A stretch of DNA of 12,557 nucleotides from the NCBI GenBank assembly GCA_021818565.1, contig JAKATV010000393.1:1-12557 (forward strand). Direction: 5' to 3'. Both the position numbers and the translations under genes were made by a program. The notes beneath the pieces were generated by a model, which was not told where the DNA came from, did no database searches, and worked only from the letters and a program-made list of their open reading frames with translations. Shown here piece by piece: positions 6,171-12,557 of this stretch; position 1 is the first letter of the stretch, and each line of letters starts with the position of its first letter. The DNA comes from Planctomycetota bacterium (GTDB taxonomy: Bacteria > Planctomycetota > Phycisphaerae > WQYP01).

Positions 6171-6205
6171 ACGCCGGCAAGACCGGGCAATAGCTTGTCC
6201 GGCGT
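6171..6205 (+). other. Stable hairpin in the nusA-infB gap
   Basis: ACGCCGGCAAG (6171-6181) pairs with CTTG-CCGGCGT (6194-6197 and 6199-6205), eleven base pairs with a single bulged T and a 12-base loop. It lies four bases after the nusA stop codon and ends 21 bases before the infB TTG start. There is no U tract, so it is not a standard terminator. A processing site, a stability element or attenuation of infB are possible roles. Confidence 0.55.
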
Positions 6206-6226
6206 TTCGCTTTACGGGAGTTTTCA

Positions 6227-9184
6227 TTGCGACCACAGAAAGTATTCCAAATTGCCCGCGAGCTTGGCGTTGACAGCAAAGCGATCATCGCCAAGTGTGA
6301 AGCGGAAGGCGTTCCCAAAATCGACAGCCATCTTAGCGTGGTCAGTGTGGGGCTTGCCGCTACCATTCGCGAATGGTTCAGTACCACATCACCGACAACC
6401 GCAGTTGAGCGAACCGCGCATGTCGATGTGGAAAAGGTTAAAAAGACCCGTGTAGGCCGTCCCAAGTCCACGGCAACGGACGGCACTGCACGCAAACCGG
6501 GACGGCGCGGACGCAAGCCCGCCTCCGAGAATGCCTCAGCGGATAACAACAGTGCTGATGGCGGCGTGGCCGTCGAAACCTCGGAAAAATCCGATACACA
6601 GGAATCGGATATATCACGATCTGATTCCGACACGGTTGATACGCTGCACGTACCCGAAGTTTCCGCGGCGGACTCACAGCCGTCAGAGGTCATATCGGAA
6701 GAAAGCCCCATTGCCTCCGATGCTCCTAAGCGCCGCTCATCCCATGTAGCGGCACCGGAGACACAGGCTCAGGATCATTCTGCCGACGTTGCCGATAGTG
6801 CTGCGGCGGCCCAGCCGTCAGCACCCGTCAAACCCGTTTCGCCTGAGGTCGTTGCTCCCGCGGCCCAAGTTGCTCCCGTGGCACCCGTCAAGCCGGTCAA
6901 GCCTTTGGTAAAAGTTACTCCGCGCGGCGTACCGAACGTGGTGGCTAAACTGGTCGTAACGCCGGTTGGCCCGCGCAACGTGCCCACGCCTGCTCAATTA
7001 CAAGGCCCCAAAGTGGTGCGAGTGGAAGCCCCGGAACCGGTCTCGGCTCCCAAGCCGCGACCACGCCCGGCACCCGGACCATCCTCCGGCGGTGGTCCGA
7101 TGATGGATCGGCAACCTGGAGGCGGCAGTTTCTCCGGTCGAAATAAGGGACGCCATCAAACCGAACGGAACGATGATGAAGAAGGACATTCTCCCCGTCG
7201 CAAAGGTGGACGCAATATCCGTAATGCATCAGGTCGTACCGCCGATGCCGGCCCTGAACTTGCCGCAGGTTACTGGACGGATGCCGATCTGGTGGACCGC
7301 GCGGAACGTCTGGCTTCCGCCACGGGCGGCAAACTCCGCGCCCATCGCCGTGCTTTAAATAAGTCGCAACAGCGCGAACAAACCACTCATGTTGAATATC
7401 AGCGTCCCAGTTCTATTTCAGTTACTCCGCCGGTAACCGCGCGGGAACTCTCTGAATTATTAGGTGTTAAAGCCGGCGATCTGCTGAAAAAACTCATGGA
7501 ACACGGCACAATGGCTACGGTCAATCAGCCCATCGATGTTGCCGCGGCACAATTGTTGGCACTGGAATATGGCGTTGAATTGCTGATCAAAGAAAAAGAA
7601 TCACTTTTTATGGCCATGGAACGCCAATACGCTCAACGTGAACTGGCGGCGGAAAAATCGCTCCGCCCACCGATCGTAACCGTGCTGGGACATGTCGATC
7701 ATGGAAAGACCAGCCTTTTAGATAAAATTCGGTCCAGTAATGTCGCGGCGGGTGAGGCGGGGGGTATCACGCAGCATATTGGTGCCTATACCGTGACCAT
7801 CACCGGATCCGATGGCAAGGCCAAGCGCGTCACCTTCCTTGATACGCCGGGCCACCAGGCTTTTACGGCGATGCGTGCGCGCGGGGCCAATGTCACGGAC
7901 GTAGTGGTGCTCGTGGTAGCGGCTGATGACGGCGTCATGCCGCAAACCGTTGAGTCCATCAGCCACGCCAAAGCGGCCAATGTGCCGATTGTCGTGGCGC
8001 TGAATAAAATTGATAAACCCGAAGCCAACGCAAATCGTGTTTTAGGCCAATTGGCCGAGCATGGACTTAATCCGGCGGAGTGGGGCGGAGACGTTGAAGT
8101 CGTCCGCACCAGCGCGGCCACCGGTGCCGGAGTGAAGGAACTTATTGAATATCTGGACTATGTGGCGACGCTGCGAGAATTAAAAGCCTCCAGCGATATG
8201 CCGGCCCGCGGGTCGGTGGTGGAAGCATTTATGGATCCGCTGCGTGGCGTGGTAGCACGCGTGATCATACGCAATGGCACCTTGCGAATTGGTGATTCCA
8301 TTGTCTGTGGGCCTTCCTCGGGCCGCGTGCGACAATTACTGGATGACAAGGGCCACAGTATCTCCGAGGCCGGCGCGTCAATGCCTGTAGAGGTTATTGG
8401 CCTGGATGACGTGCCTGTGGGCGGCGATTCCATGTATGTGGTGGAGGATCCAGCCCAGGCTAAAGCCATGGCACAGGAGCGTGCGCAGGCGGATCGTCAG
8501 CAGGAGATTATCCGGCGGCAGAAAGTTACATTGGATAATCTGTTCGACACGATCAAGCGCGACAAGGTTCAAGAACTCAATATGATTCTTAAGGCCGATG
8601 TGCAGGGATCGGTCGATGTCTTGAAAAAGACGATGACCGAAGAACTTTCCGATGAAGTGCAGGTAAAACTGCTCCATGCCGCTGTGGGTGGTATTTCCGA
8701 AAGCGATGTGCTTTTAGCCGATGCTTCCGGCGCTATTATCGTGGGTTTCTCGGTTGTGCCGGATGAATCAGCGCGAAAGCTGGCCGAACAGTTGCAAGTT
8801 GAAATCCGACTTTATCGGGTGATTTACGAGATAACCGACGATATTCGCAAGGCCTTGGGCGGCATGTTGTCACCCGAGCAGCAGGAACAATCCCTGGGTC
8901 ATGCGGAAATCAGGCAGGTTATTCGCGTTGGACGCCTGGGTAATATCGGCGGCTGCATGGTTACAGACGGCGTTTTGCAACGCAATAACAAATATCGCTT
9001 AATTCGCGACGGCGTGGTGGTCGTGGAAAATCTCGCCTTGGAATCCCTCAAACGATTTAAGGATGATGTGCGTGAGGTTCGCGGCGGGTTGGAATGCGGT
9101 ATTAAACTGGCCGGTTATGACGATATAAAAGTCGGCGATAGGCTGGAAGCGTATAAGACCGTGGATGTTGCAAGAACTCTTTAA
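6227..9184 (+). CDS. infB: Translation initiation factor IF-2
   Basis: GTPase that places initiator tRNA on the 30S subunit and promotes 50S joining. The 985 residues start with an IF2_N-type segment (KVFQIARELGVDSKAIIAKC, 5-24). A long Pro/Ala/Val/Lys/Arg-rich linker follows (about 55-390), then a second IF2_N-like segment (about 396-455). The G domain has all motifs: GHVDHGKT (488-495), GGITQHIGAY (512-521), DTPGH (539-543), NKID (593-596) and SAATGAG (629-635). Domain III starts near KADVQGSV (about 789) and the initiator-tRNA-binding C2 domain covers about 880-985. The start is a TTG at 6227, with GGGAG (6216-6220) six bases before it; no in-frame ATG lies near the conserved N-terminus. 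It is 60 bases after nusA. Confidence 0.97.
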   Translation: MRPQKVFQIARELGVDSKAIIAKCEAEGVPKIDSHLSVVSVGLAATIREWFSTTSPTTAVERTAHVDVEKVKKTRVGRPKSTATDGTARKPGRRGRKPASENASADNNSADGGVAVETSEKSDTQESDISRSDSDTVDTLHVPEVSAADSQPSEVISEESPIASDAPKRRSSHVAAPETQAQDHSADVADSAAAAQPSAPVKPVSPEVVAPAAQVAPVAPVKPVKPLVKVTPRGVPNVVAKLVVTPVGPRNVPTPAQLQGPKVVRVEAPEPVSAPKPRPRPAPGPSSGGGPMMDRQPGGGSFSGRNKGRHQTERNDDEEGHSPRRKGGRNIRNASGRTADAGPELAAGYWTDADLVDRAERLASATGGKLRAHRRALNKSQQREQTTHVEYQRPSSISVTPPVTARELSELLGVKAGDLLKKLMEHGTMATVNQPIDVAAAQLLALEYGVELLIKEKESLFMAMERQYAQRELAAEKSLRPPIVTVLGHVDHGKTSLLDKIRSSNVAAGEAGGITQHIGAYTVTITGSDGKAKRVTFLDTPGHQAFTAMRARGANVTDVVVLVVAADDGVMPQTVESISHAKAANVPIVVALNKIDKPEANANRVLGQLAEHGLNPAEWGGDVEVVRTSAATGAGVKELIEYLDYVATLRELKASSDMPARGSVVEAFMDPLRGVVARVIIRNGTLRIGDSIVCGPSSGRVRQLLDDKGHSISEAGASMPVEVIGLDDVPVGGDSMYVVEDPAQAKAMAQERAQADRQQEIIRRQKVTLDNLFDTIKRDKVQELNMILKADVQGSVDVLKKTMTEELSDEVQVKLLHAAVGGISESDVLLADASGAIIVGFSVVPDESARKLAEQLQVEIRLYRVIYEITDDIRKALGGMLSPEQQEQSLGHAEIRQVIRVGRLGNIGGCMVTDGVLQRNNKYRLIRDGVVVVENLALESLKRFKDDVREVRGGLECGIKLAGYDDIKVGDRLEAYKTVDVARTL

Positions 9185-9280
9185 AGAGTATCAGGTTGTT
9201 CGTGGCGCAGCCAAAGCGGTTGGCGCAGGGATGCGACGTGACATGCACGATGCGTGCTTGGCGAACTGGAAATAAATCAC

Positions 9281-9685
9281 ATGAGTATCAGGCAGCAGAA
9301 AGTTGAATCACAGGTTCGCCGTCTGGTCAGCGAGGCGATCCTGCGGGAACTATCTGATCCGCGGGTCAACGGGCTGCTAAGTGTCACACGCGTTTCGGTT
9401 TCGCCGGATTTACGCGAAGCACGCGTGTATATCAGTATTTTATCCGATCGTCCGGAATCCACGGTCATGAGCGGATTGGTTTCCGCACGCGGTGTGATAC
9501 AAAAGCACGTGGCGGACGGTATGAAAATTCGCTATGCCCCGCGCATATCGTTTCTGCTGGATGAATCCTTAAAGCGCCAGGCCGAAGTGCTCAAGGCTCT
9601 GGATGCGGCCTCCGGCAAGGAGCAAAGCGGTACCCCCGGCGGGACAGAAATTCCTCCCGCTGAAACCCCCGACAGTTTTACGTAA
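9281..9685 (+). CDS. rbfA: Ribosome-binding factor A
   Basis: Cold-shock-related factor that binds the 30S subunit and helps 16S rRNA 5'-end maturation. The protein is 134 residues from the ATG at 9281. The opening MSIRQQKVESQVRRLVSEAI and the KH-like core with ELSDPRVNGLLSVTRVSVSPDLREARVYISIL are characteristic. The family segment LKRQAEVLKALD closes the domain, and a Pro/Gly/Glu tail follows. An in-frame GTG at 9254 would add nine residues but departs from the family's usual beginning. The upstream ribosome-binding site is weak (CTGGA, 9266-9270). The 96-base gap after infB holds a small GCCAA/TTGGC hairpin (9210-9224) and a direct repeat TGGCGCA (9203, 9221). The order nusA-infB-rbfA is the classic one. 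Confidence 0.94.
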   Translation: MSIRQQKVESQVRRLVSEAILRELSDPRVNGLLSVTRVSVSPDLREARVYISILSDRPESTVMSGLVSARGVIQKHVADGMKIRYAPRISFLLDESLKRQAEVLKALDAASGKEQSGTPGGTEIPPAETPDSFT

Positions 9686-9698
9686 TAACGAGGTTGCT

Positions 9699-10514
9699 AT
9701 GAGTAAATCGGGTCCCAATTTGGACGCGCTGAACAAGATAATCAAACGGCTTATTAAGGCCGCACCGGCGGGCCATCCTGAAAAACTCGAACCGCTGGCG
9801 CGGCTGGTGCGGGGATTTCTGGAATTTGATTGCGATTCCGGGCGTTTGCTTTCCGCGGAAACGCGCATCATGAGTTCGGTTGTGGATTTTAACGAACTGC
9901 GCGTGACGCCCGCCATTGAACTGGCCGCTTCGCTGGGTGTACGCTACCCCTTTGCTGAAGCGCGTTGCGCCATGCTTCATCGCACACTTCAATCGATCTT
10001 TGATCGCGAACATCAGATGAGCCTGGATGGGCTGCGCGCGATGAAAAAAGCGGATATCCGTAAATATCTGCAAACGCTGGCGGGTATGAATTCTTATGTC
10101 GAAGCGGTTGTGGCTCTGGAATGTTTTGACGTTTCAGCAGCCCCGGTGGATACCAAATTACAGCTCTGGCTTATCAGTAAAGAATGCTTTCCTCCCGAGA
10201 CTAATATTCCTGAAATGCAGCATGTTCTCGAAAAGCATATTCGGGCTGGCGATATGTTGAAATTCCATCATGGCGTGCGGAAGGAAATTGACGAGTGGGT
10301 TCCTAAAGTCTGGCCGAAAGCCGCCAAGATTCCTTCTCCCATCCTTGCGCCGCCGACGGTCAACGCGTCCACCGCTACACCACCGGCGAAGGTTCAGCCC
10401 GCTGAACCGCAACCCGTAAGCCATGCCCCGGCAAAGGCTTCCGGCGGCAAATCCGCGGCCGGCACTACCAAGCATCCCGCCAAGACGAAACCTCACGCCG
10501 GGAAACGTAAATAA
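9699..10514 (+). CDS. Endonuclease III-like HhH protein lacking the catalytic lysine
   Basis: A 271-residue protein with an endonuclease III (HhH-GPD) fold by pattern. N-terminal helices (about 29-105) match the EndoIII layout, including SAETRIM (52-58) where active members have SAQATD. The helix-hairpin-helix LAGMNSYVEAVV (127-138) aligns with LPGVGRKTANVV of E. coli Nth, placing Tyr133 at the catalytic Lys120. The motif VDT (150-152) is kept, so the catalytic-pocket Asp remains (D151). The C-X6-C-X2-C-X5-C iron-sulfur motif is absent; only four scattered Cys exist. A Pro/Ala/Lys-rich tail (208-271) is basic and probably disordered, possibly helping DNA binding. ATG 9699 follows AGG at 5 bases and starts 13 bases after rbfA, suggesting co-transcription. 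Glycosylase/lyase activity is unlikely; DNA binding is an inference. Distant homology is my reading of motifs only. Confidence 0.72.
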   Translation: MSKSGPNLDALNKIIKRLIKAAPAGHPEKLEPLARLVRGFLEFDCDSGRLLSAETRIMSSVVDFNELRVTPAIELAASLGVRYPFAEARCAMLHRTLQSIFDREHQMSLDGLRAMKKADIRKYLQTLAGMNSYVEAVVALECFDVSAAPVDTKLQLWLISKECFPPETNIPEMQHVLEKHIRAGDMLKFHHGVRKEIDEWVPKVWPKAAKIPSPILAPPTVNASTATPPAKVQPAEPQPVSHAPAKASGGKSAAGTTKHPAKTKPHAGKRK

Positions 10515-10524
10515 ACTGACAATG

Positions 10525-10559
10525 GGCCGCGCCTTAGACATTTATTTTCCGGCGCAGCC
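10525..10559 (+). other. Hairpin upstream of hisG
   Basis: GGC-C-GCGCC (10525-10533) pairs with GGCGC-A-GCC (10551-10559), eight pairs with one C/A mismatch and a 17-base A/T-rich loop. It fills most of the gap between the EndoIII-like gene and hisG and stops short of the hisG ribosome-binding site. No U run follows, so it is unlikely to be a terminator by itself. Confidence 0.4.
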
Positions 10560-10580
10560 GCTATTCCAATGGAGTTATAT

Positions 10581-11465
10581 ATGTTAAAGCCCTCCTCAAA
10601 TATTCTCCGGCTTGGCATTCCCAAGGGTTCCCTGGAAAATGCCACCGTTGATCTTTTCGCCAAAGCCGGCTGGCGGATATCCATCAATGACCGCAGCTAC
10701 TTTCCGTCCATTGATGATCCCGCGATTGAAGTGGTTCTCTTCCGTGCCCAGGAGATGTCGCGGTATGTGGAAGAAAATGTCATTGATGTCGGGTTGACCG
10801 GCTCGGACTGGATTAAGGAAAACAAATCGGACATCCATGAGGTTGCCGAACTGGTGTACAGCAAGGCCACCAGTCGCCCCGCGCGATGGGTTCTCGCTGT
10901 TCCGCAGGAATCTTCAGTCAAAGGCCCGGAAGATCTGCGCAACGGGGTTATTGCCACGGAACTTGTGAACGTTACCCGGCAGTATTTTCTTGAACGCAAT
11001 ATCCCGGTGCGCGTGGAATTCAGTTGGGGAGCCACCGAGGTAAAGGCCCGGTTGTTGGACGCCATTGTCGATATTACCGAAACGGGGTCTTCCATCCGCG
11101 CCAATAATCTGCGCATTGTTGATACGCTGCTTACCAGCACCACGCGATTCATAGCGAACCACAAAGCCTGGAATGATCCGCTTAAGCGCGAAAAAATTGA
11201 GAATATCGCCTTGCTTTTGCAGGGGGCCATTAACGCCAGAGAAAAAATTGGGCTGAAACTTAATGCGCCTAAAGAAAAGCTTGAGGCGGTGCTTAAGATA
11301 CTGCCGGCGGAAAAATCACCAACAATCTCGGCGCTGGCCGACGGTTCCTGGATTGCGGTGGAAGTCATTCTGGAAGAAAAATTGGAGCGCGAGATCATAC
11401 CCATGCTCAAACGAGCCGGCGCAACGGGCTTGATCAGCTATCCGCTCAACAAGGTTATCACATGA
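10581..11465 (+). CDS. hisG: ATP phosphoribosyltransferase, long form
   Basis: Catalyses the first, feedback-controlled step of histidine synthesis, joining ATP and PRPP. The 294 residues fit the long (HisG_L) form, which works without HisZ. GIPKGSL (12-18) and DVGLTGSDWI (69-78) are typical of the catalytic lobes. The PRPP-binding loop is DAIVDITETGSSIRANNL (160-177). The C-terminal histidine-binding regulatory domain covers about 203-294, ending in GATGLISYPLNKVI. The ATG at 10581 is preferred because GGAG (10571-10574) lies six bases before it; an ATG at 10569 overlaps that site. The stop TGA overlaps the next ATG in an ATGA. No other his gene is visible, so hisG stands apart from a his operon here. 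Confidence 0.95.
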   Translation: MLKPSSNILRLGIPKGSLENATVDLFAKAGWRISINDRSYFPSIDDPAIEVVLFRAQEMSRYVEENVIDVGLTGSDWIKENKSDIHEVAELVYSKATSRPARWVLAVPQESSVKGPEDLRNGVIATELVNVTRQYFLERNIPVRVEFSWGATEVKARLLDAIVDITETGSSIRANNLRIVDTLLTSTTRFIANHKAWNDPLKREKIENIALLLQGAINAREKIGLKLNAPKEKLEAVLKILPAEKSPTISALADGSWIAVEVILEEKLEREIIPMLKRAGATGLISYPLNKVIT

Positions 11466-11764
11466 GTCTATGGCGCGCTGACCATTGTCTTGAATTAACC
11501 CGCATGCGGCGGCATGGGTGTTTTTTGTTGCTGGCGTCAGGCGGGATATTGCCGGCTTTTGTCACTACGGTGTCGGCGGCGGTTCAGCAGGGACGACTCG
11601 GCAGTAGCAAACTTGTTGCGGTGCCTGAAAATCCGGATTGGGCGAAATATGTCCTGCTGGCGGTGATCTGGACGCTGGTAATAGCAGCCGTTATTGGGCC
11701 GATATACCGATTTTTGTTGCGCAAAACCACGGCTTCGGATAATATTAAATACCGCGGGTGGTAA
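11462..11764 (+). CDS. Small membrane protein of unknown function
   Basis: I do not recognise this 100-residue protein. An N-terminal signal-like segment has basic residues at 14-18 (RMRRH), a hydrophobic stretch (20-37) and a plausible signal peptidase site after VSA (37-39). A second hydrophobic segment (about 62-86) is followed by the basic RKTT and a short hydrophilic tail. The likely form is a single-pass protein with a short outside loop (about 40-60) and a cytoplasmic C-terminus. If the signal is uncleaved, it has two membrane passes. The start ATG shares the ATGA with the hisG stop, a layout that implies translational coupling. An internal ATG at codon 15 (11504) lacks a ribosome-binding site. 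A role connected with hisG is not supported by any motif. Confidence 0.6.
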   Translation: MSLWRADHCLELTRMRRHGCFLLLASGGILPAFVTTVSAAVQQGRLGSSKLVAVPENPDWAKYVLLAVIWTLVIAAVIGPIYRFLLRKTTASDNIKYRGW

Positions 11765-11834
11765 GGCTTGAACTTGACTGGCTTCCCCGGCCGGCGTGAC
11801 GGCAGGCCAGCGAATATGAATAAGGAGTATTTTA

Positions 11835-12335
11835 ATGGCAGCGGACTCATCATTTGATATTGTCAATGAGGTCAATCTTCAGGAACTCGACAATGCGGTG
11901 GTACAGGCGCAAAAGGAAATTGCCACGCGTTTTGATTTTCGCGGTTCAGCGGCCGCCGTTTCCGAGCTGGATAAAAAGGAAAAACTCCTCACCGTTACGG
12001 CCAATGACGAAACCCAACTTGATGCCGTGATCCAGGTACTTATTTCCAAAATGGTCAAGCGCGGGGTGGATCCCAGAAGTTTAGATAAACAGAAGCTGGA
12101 ATCCGCAACCCACAATACTGTCCGGCAAAAAATTAAACTCAAAAGCGGAATTGATCGCGAAACCGCCAAGGCTTTGCAAAAGCGAATCAAGGATCTGGGC
12201 TTAAAGGTCAATGCCAGTATTCAAGGGGAATCTTTACGGGTTACCGGAGCCAAGAAGGATGACCTGCAGGCGGTCATAGCTGATTTACGCGCCAAACCGC
12301 CGGAAGTTCCGGTCCAATTTAATAATTTTCGTTGA
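11835..12335 (+). CDS. yajQ: YajQ-family nucleotide/c-di-GMP-binding protein
   Basis: Cytoplasmic protein of the YajQ (DUF520/UPF0234) family. Members bind nucleotides, and a Xanthomonas homologue is known to act as a c-di-GMP effector. The 166 residues fit the family's usual size of about 163. Signature blocks are SFDIVNEVNLQELDNAV (6-22), the RFDFRGS segment (32-38), KRGVDPRSLD (75-84), a KIKLKSGID stretch, LKVNASIQGESLRVTGAKKDDLQ (about 122-144) and the terminal VPVQFNNFR. ATG 11835 follows AAGGAG (11822-11827) at seven bases. The 70-base gap before it can fold into a small hairpin (11778-11782/11806-11810 with inner 11790-11793/11800-11803). Whether this protein binds c-di-GMP cannot be read from sequence. 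Confidence 0.94.
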   Translation: MAADSSFDIVNEVNLQELDNAVVQAQKEIATRFDFRGSAAAVSELDKKEKLLTVTANDETQLDAVIQVLISKMVKRGVDPRSLDKQKLESATHNTVRQKIKLKSGIDRETAKALQKRIKDLGLKVNASIQGESLRVTGAKKDDLQAVIADLRAKPPEVPVQFNNFR

Positions 12336-12343
12336 GTATTCCC

Positions 12344-12373
12344 TTGGCATTTCCGCCCTCACGGGGTTATGCT
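12344..12373 (+). promoter_or_regulatory. Candidate promoter for the downstream lipoprotein gene
   Basis: TTGGCA (12344-12349; five of six to the -35 consensus) and TATGCT (12368-12373; four of six to the -10) are separated by 18 bases, starting nine bases after the yajQ stop. No terminator for the preceding operon is seen between them, so readthrough from yajQ is also possible. Confidence 0.45.
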
Positions 12374-12432
12374 AGCGAGAATCGGCTCTAGCGCTTTTAC
12401 GCGGAAAAGACGGGCCTGCAAGGGTGCAGAAA

Positions 12433-12557
12433 ATGTTGAAAATAATGAATCGTAAAAATACTCTGGCGCTGGCGGCGTTTAGCGGAATCATTTTCCTGGC
12501 TCTGGTTGCCTGCTCGAATCAACCTAAACGGCCTAAACAACCCGTGATTTCACTGCA
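12433..12557 (+). CDS. Lipoprotein, 3'-truncated by window edge
   Basis: Only the first 41 codons are visible. The N-terminus MLKIMNRKN is basic. It is followed by a hydrophobic core (11-26) and a lipobox LVAC (24-27), predicting cleavage before Cys27 by signal peptidase II and lipid anchoring. The mature start CSNQPKRPKQPVISL has no Asp at position +2, so outer-membrane sorting would be the Escherichia-type expectation. AAGGG (12420-12424) lies eight bases before the ATG; a second in-frame ATG at 12445 would still keep the signal. A basic Pro/Lys linker then beta-strand-like residues is seen in periplasmic solute-binding lipoproteins, but the function cannot be assigned from this fragment. 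Confidence 0.8.
   Translation, partial: MLKIMNRKNTLALAAFSGIIFLALVACSNQPKRPKQPVISL

Noticed and set aside
9254..9280. GTG start adding nine residues to RbfA
   Set aside because: The family usually begins at the MS-R-x-R-V-type segment, which matches the ATG at 9281; the extra residues are not family-like.
9187..9292. Ten-base repeat GAGTATCAGG at 9187-9196 and 9283-9292 flanking the infB-rbfA gap
   Set aside because: Short; the second copy is part of the rbfA coding start; likely chance, with no mobile-element features between the copies.
10697..11410. 237-codon minus-strand frame inside hisG
   Set aside because: Ser/Thr/Arg-rich shadow of a clear hisG reading frame.

Overview
The window looks like an ordinary chromosomal segment from a bacterium with moderate G+C content. 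A Planctomycetota-type organism, possibly Phycisphaerae, is my best guess. It rests on the type III glutamine synthetase, the large IF-2 with a long Pro/Ala/Lys linker, the unusual gene order nusA-infB-rbfA-(EndoIII-like)-hisG-yajQ, and a sigma-54-type promoter. No rRNA, tRNA, insertion sequence, phage gene or CRISPR array is visible.

Layout. Positions 2-730 hold the 3' part of aroE (shikimate dehydrogenase). A 445-base gap follows, carrying an NtrC-like site (802-818), a near-consensus -24/-12 sigma-54 promoter (851-866) and a hairpin-rich leader of about 300 nt. This leads into the type III glutamine synthetase gene (glnN type, 1176-3371). That gene ends at a strong intrinsic terminator (3399-3432), which sits between it and a convergent PAP2-family membrane phosphatase gene (4144-3431, minus strand).

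A 684-base divergent intergenic region (4145-4828) has no credible gene. It is dense in palindromes: an operator-like repeat in front of the phosphatase gene, a TATAAT promoter followed at once by a hairpin, and an FNR/CRP-type box nested between two other inverted repeats. It precedes a co-directional block: nusA, infB (TTG start), rbfA, a catalytically degenerate endonuclease III-like gene, long-form hisG, a small membrane protein gene coupled to hisG by an ATGA overlap, and yajQ. The rimP gene that often precedes nusA is not here. After yajQ a new promoter (12344-12373) leads into a lipoprotein gene cut off by the window end.

Functionally, the nusA-infB-rbfA core covers transcription elongation/antitermination, translation initiation and 30S maturation. 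hisG (first step of histidine synthesis) and yajQ (nucleotide- or c-di-GMP-binding family) are appended downstream. The most informative signals are the sigma-54/NtrC architecture in front of glnN, which suggests nitrogen-responsive transcription of a GS III gene, and the EndoIII-fold protein that keeps the VDT motif but has lost the catalytic lysine and shows no Fe-S cysteine cluster. I see no clearly new multi-gene system.
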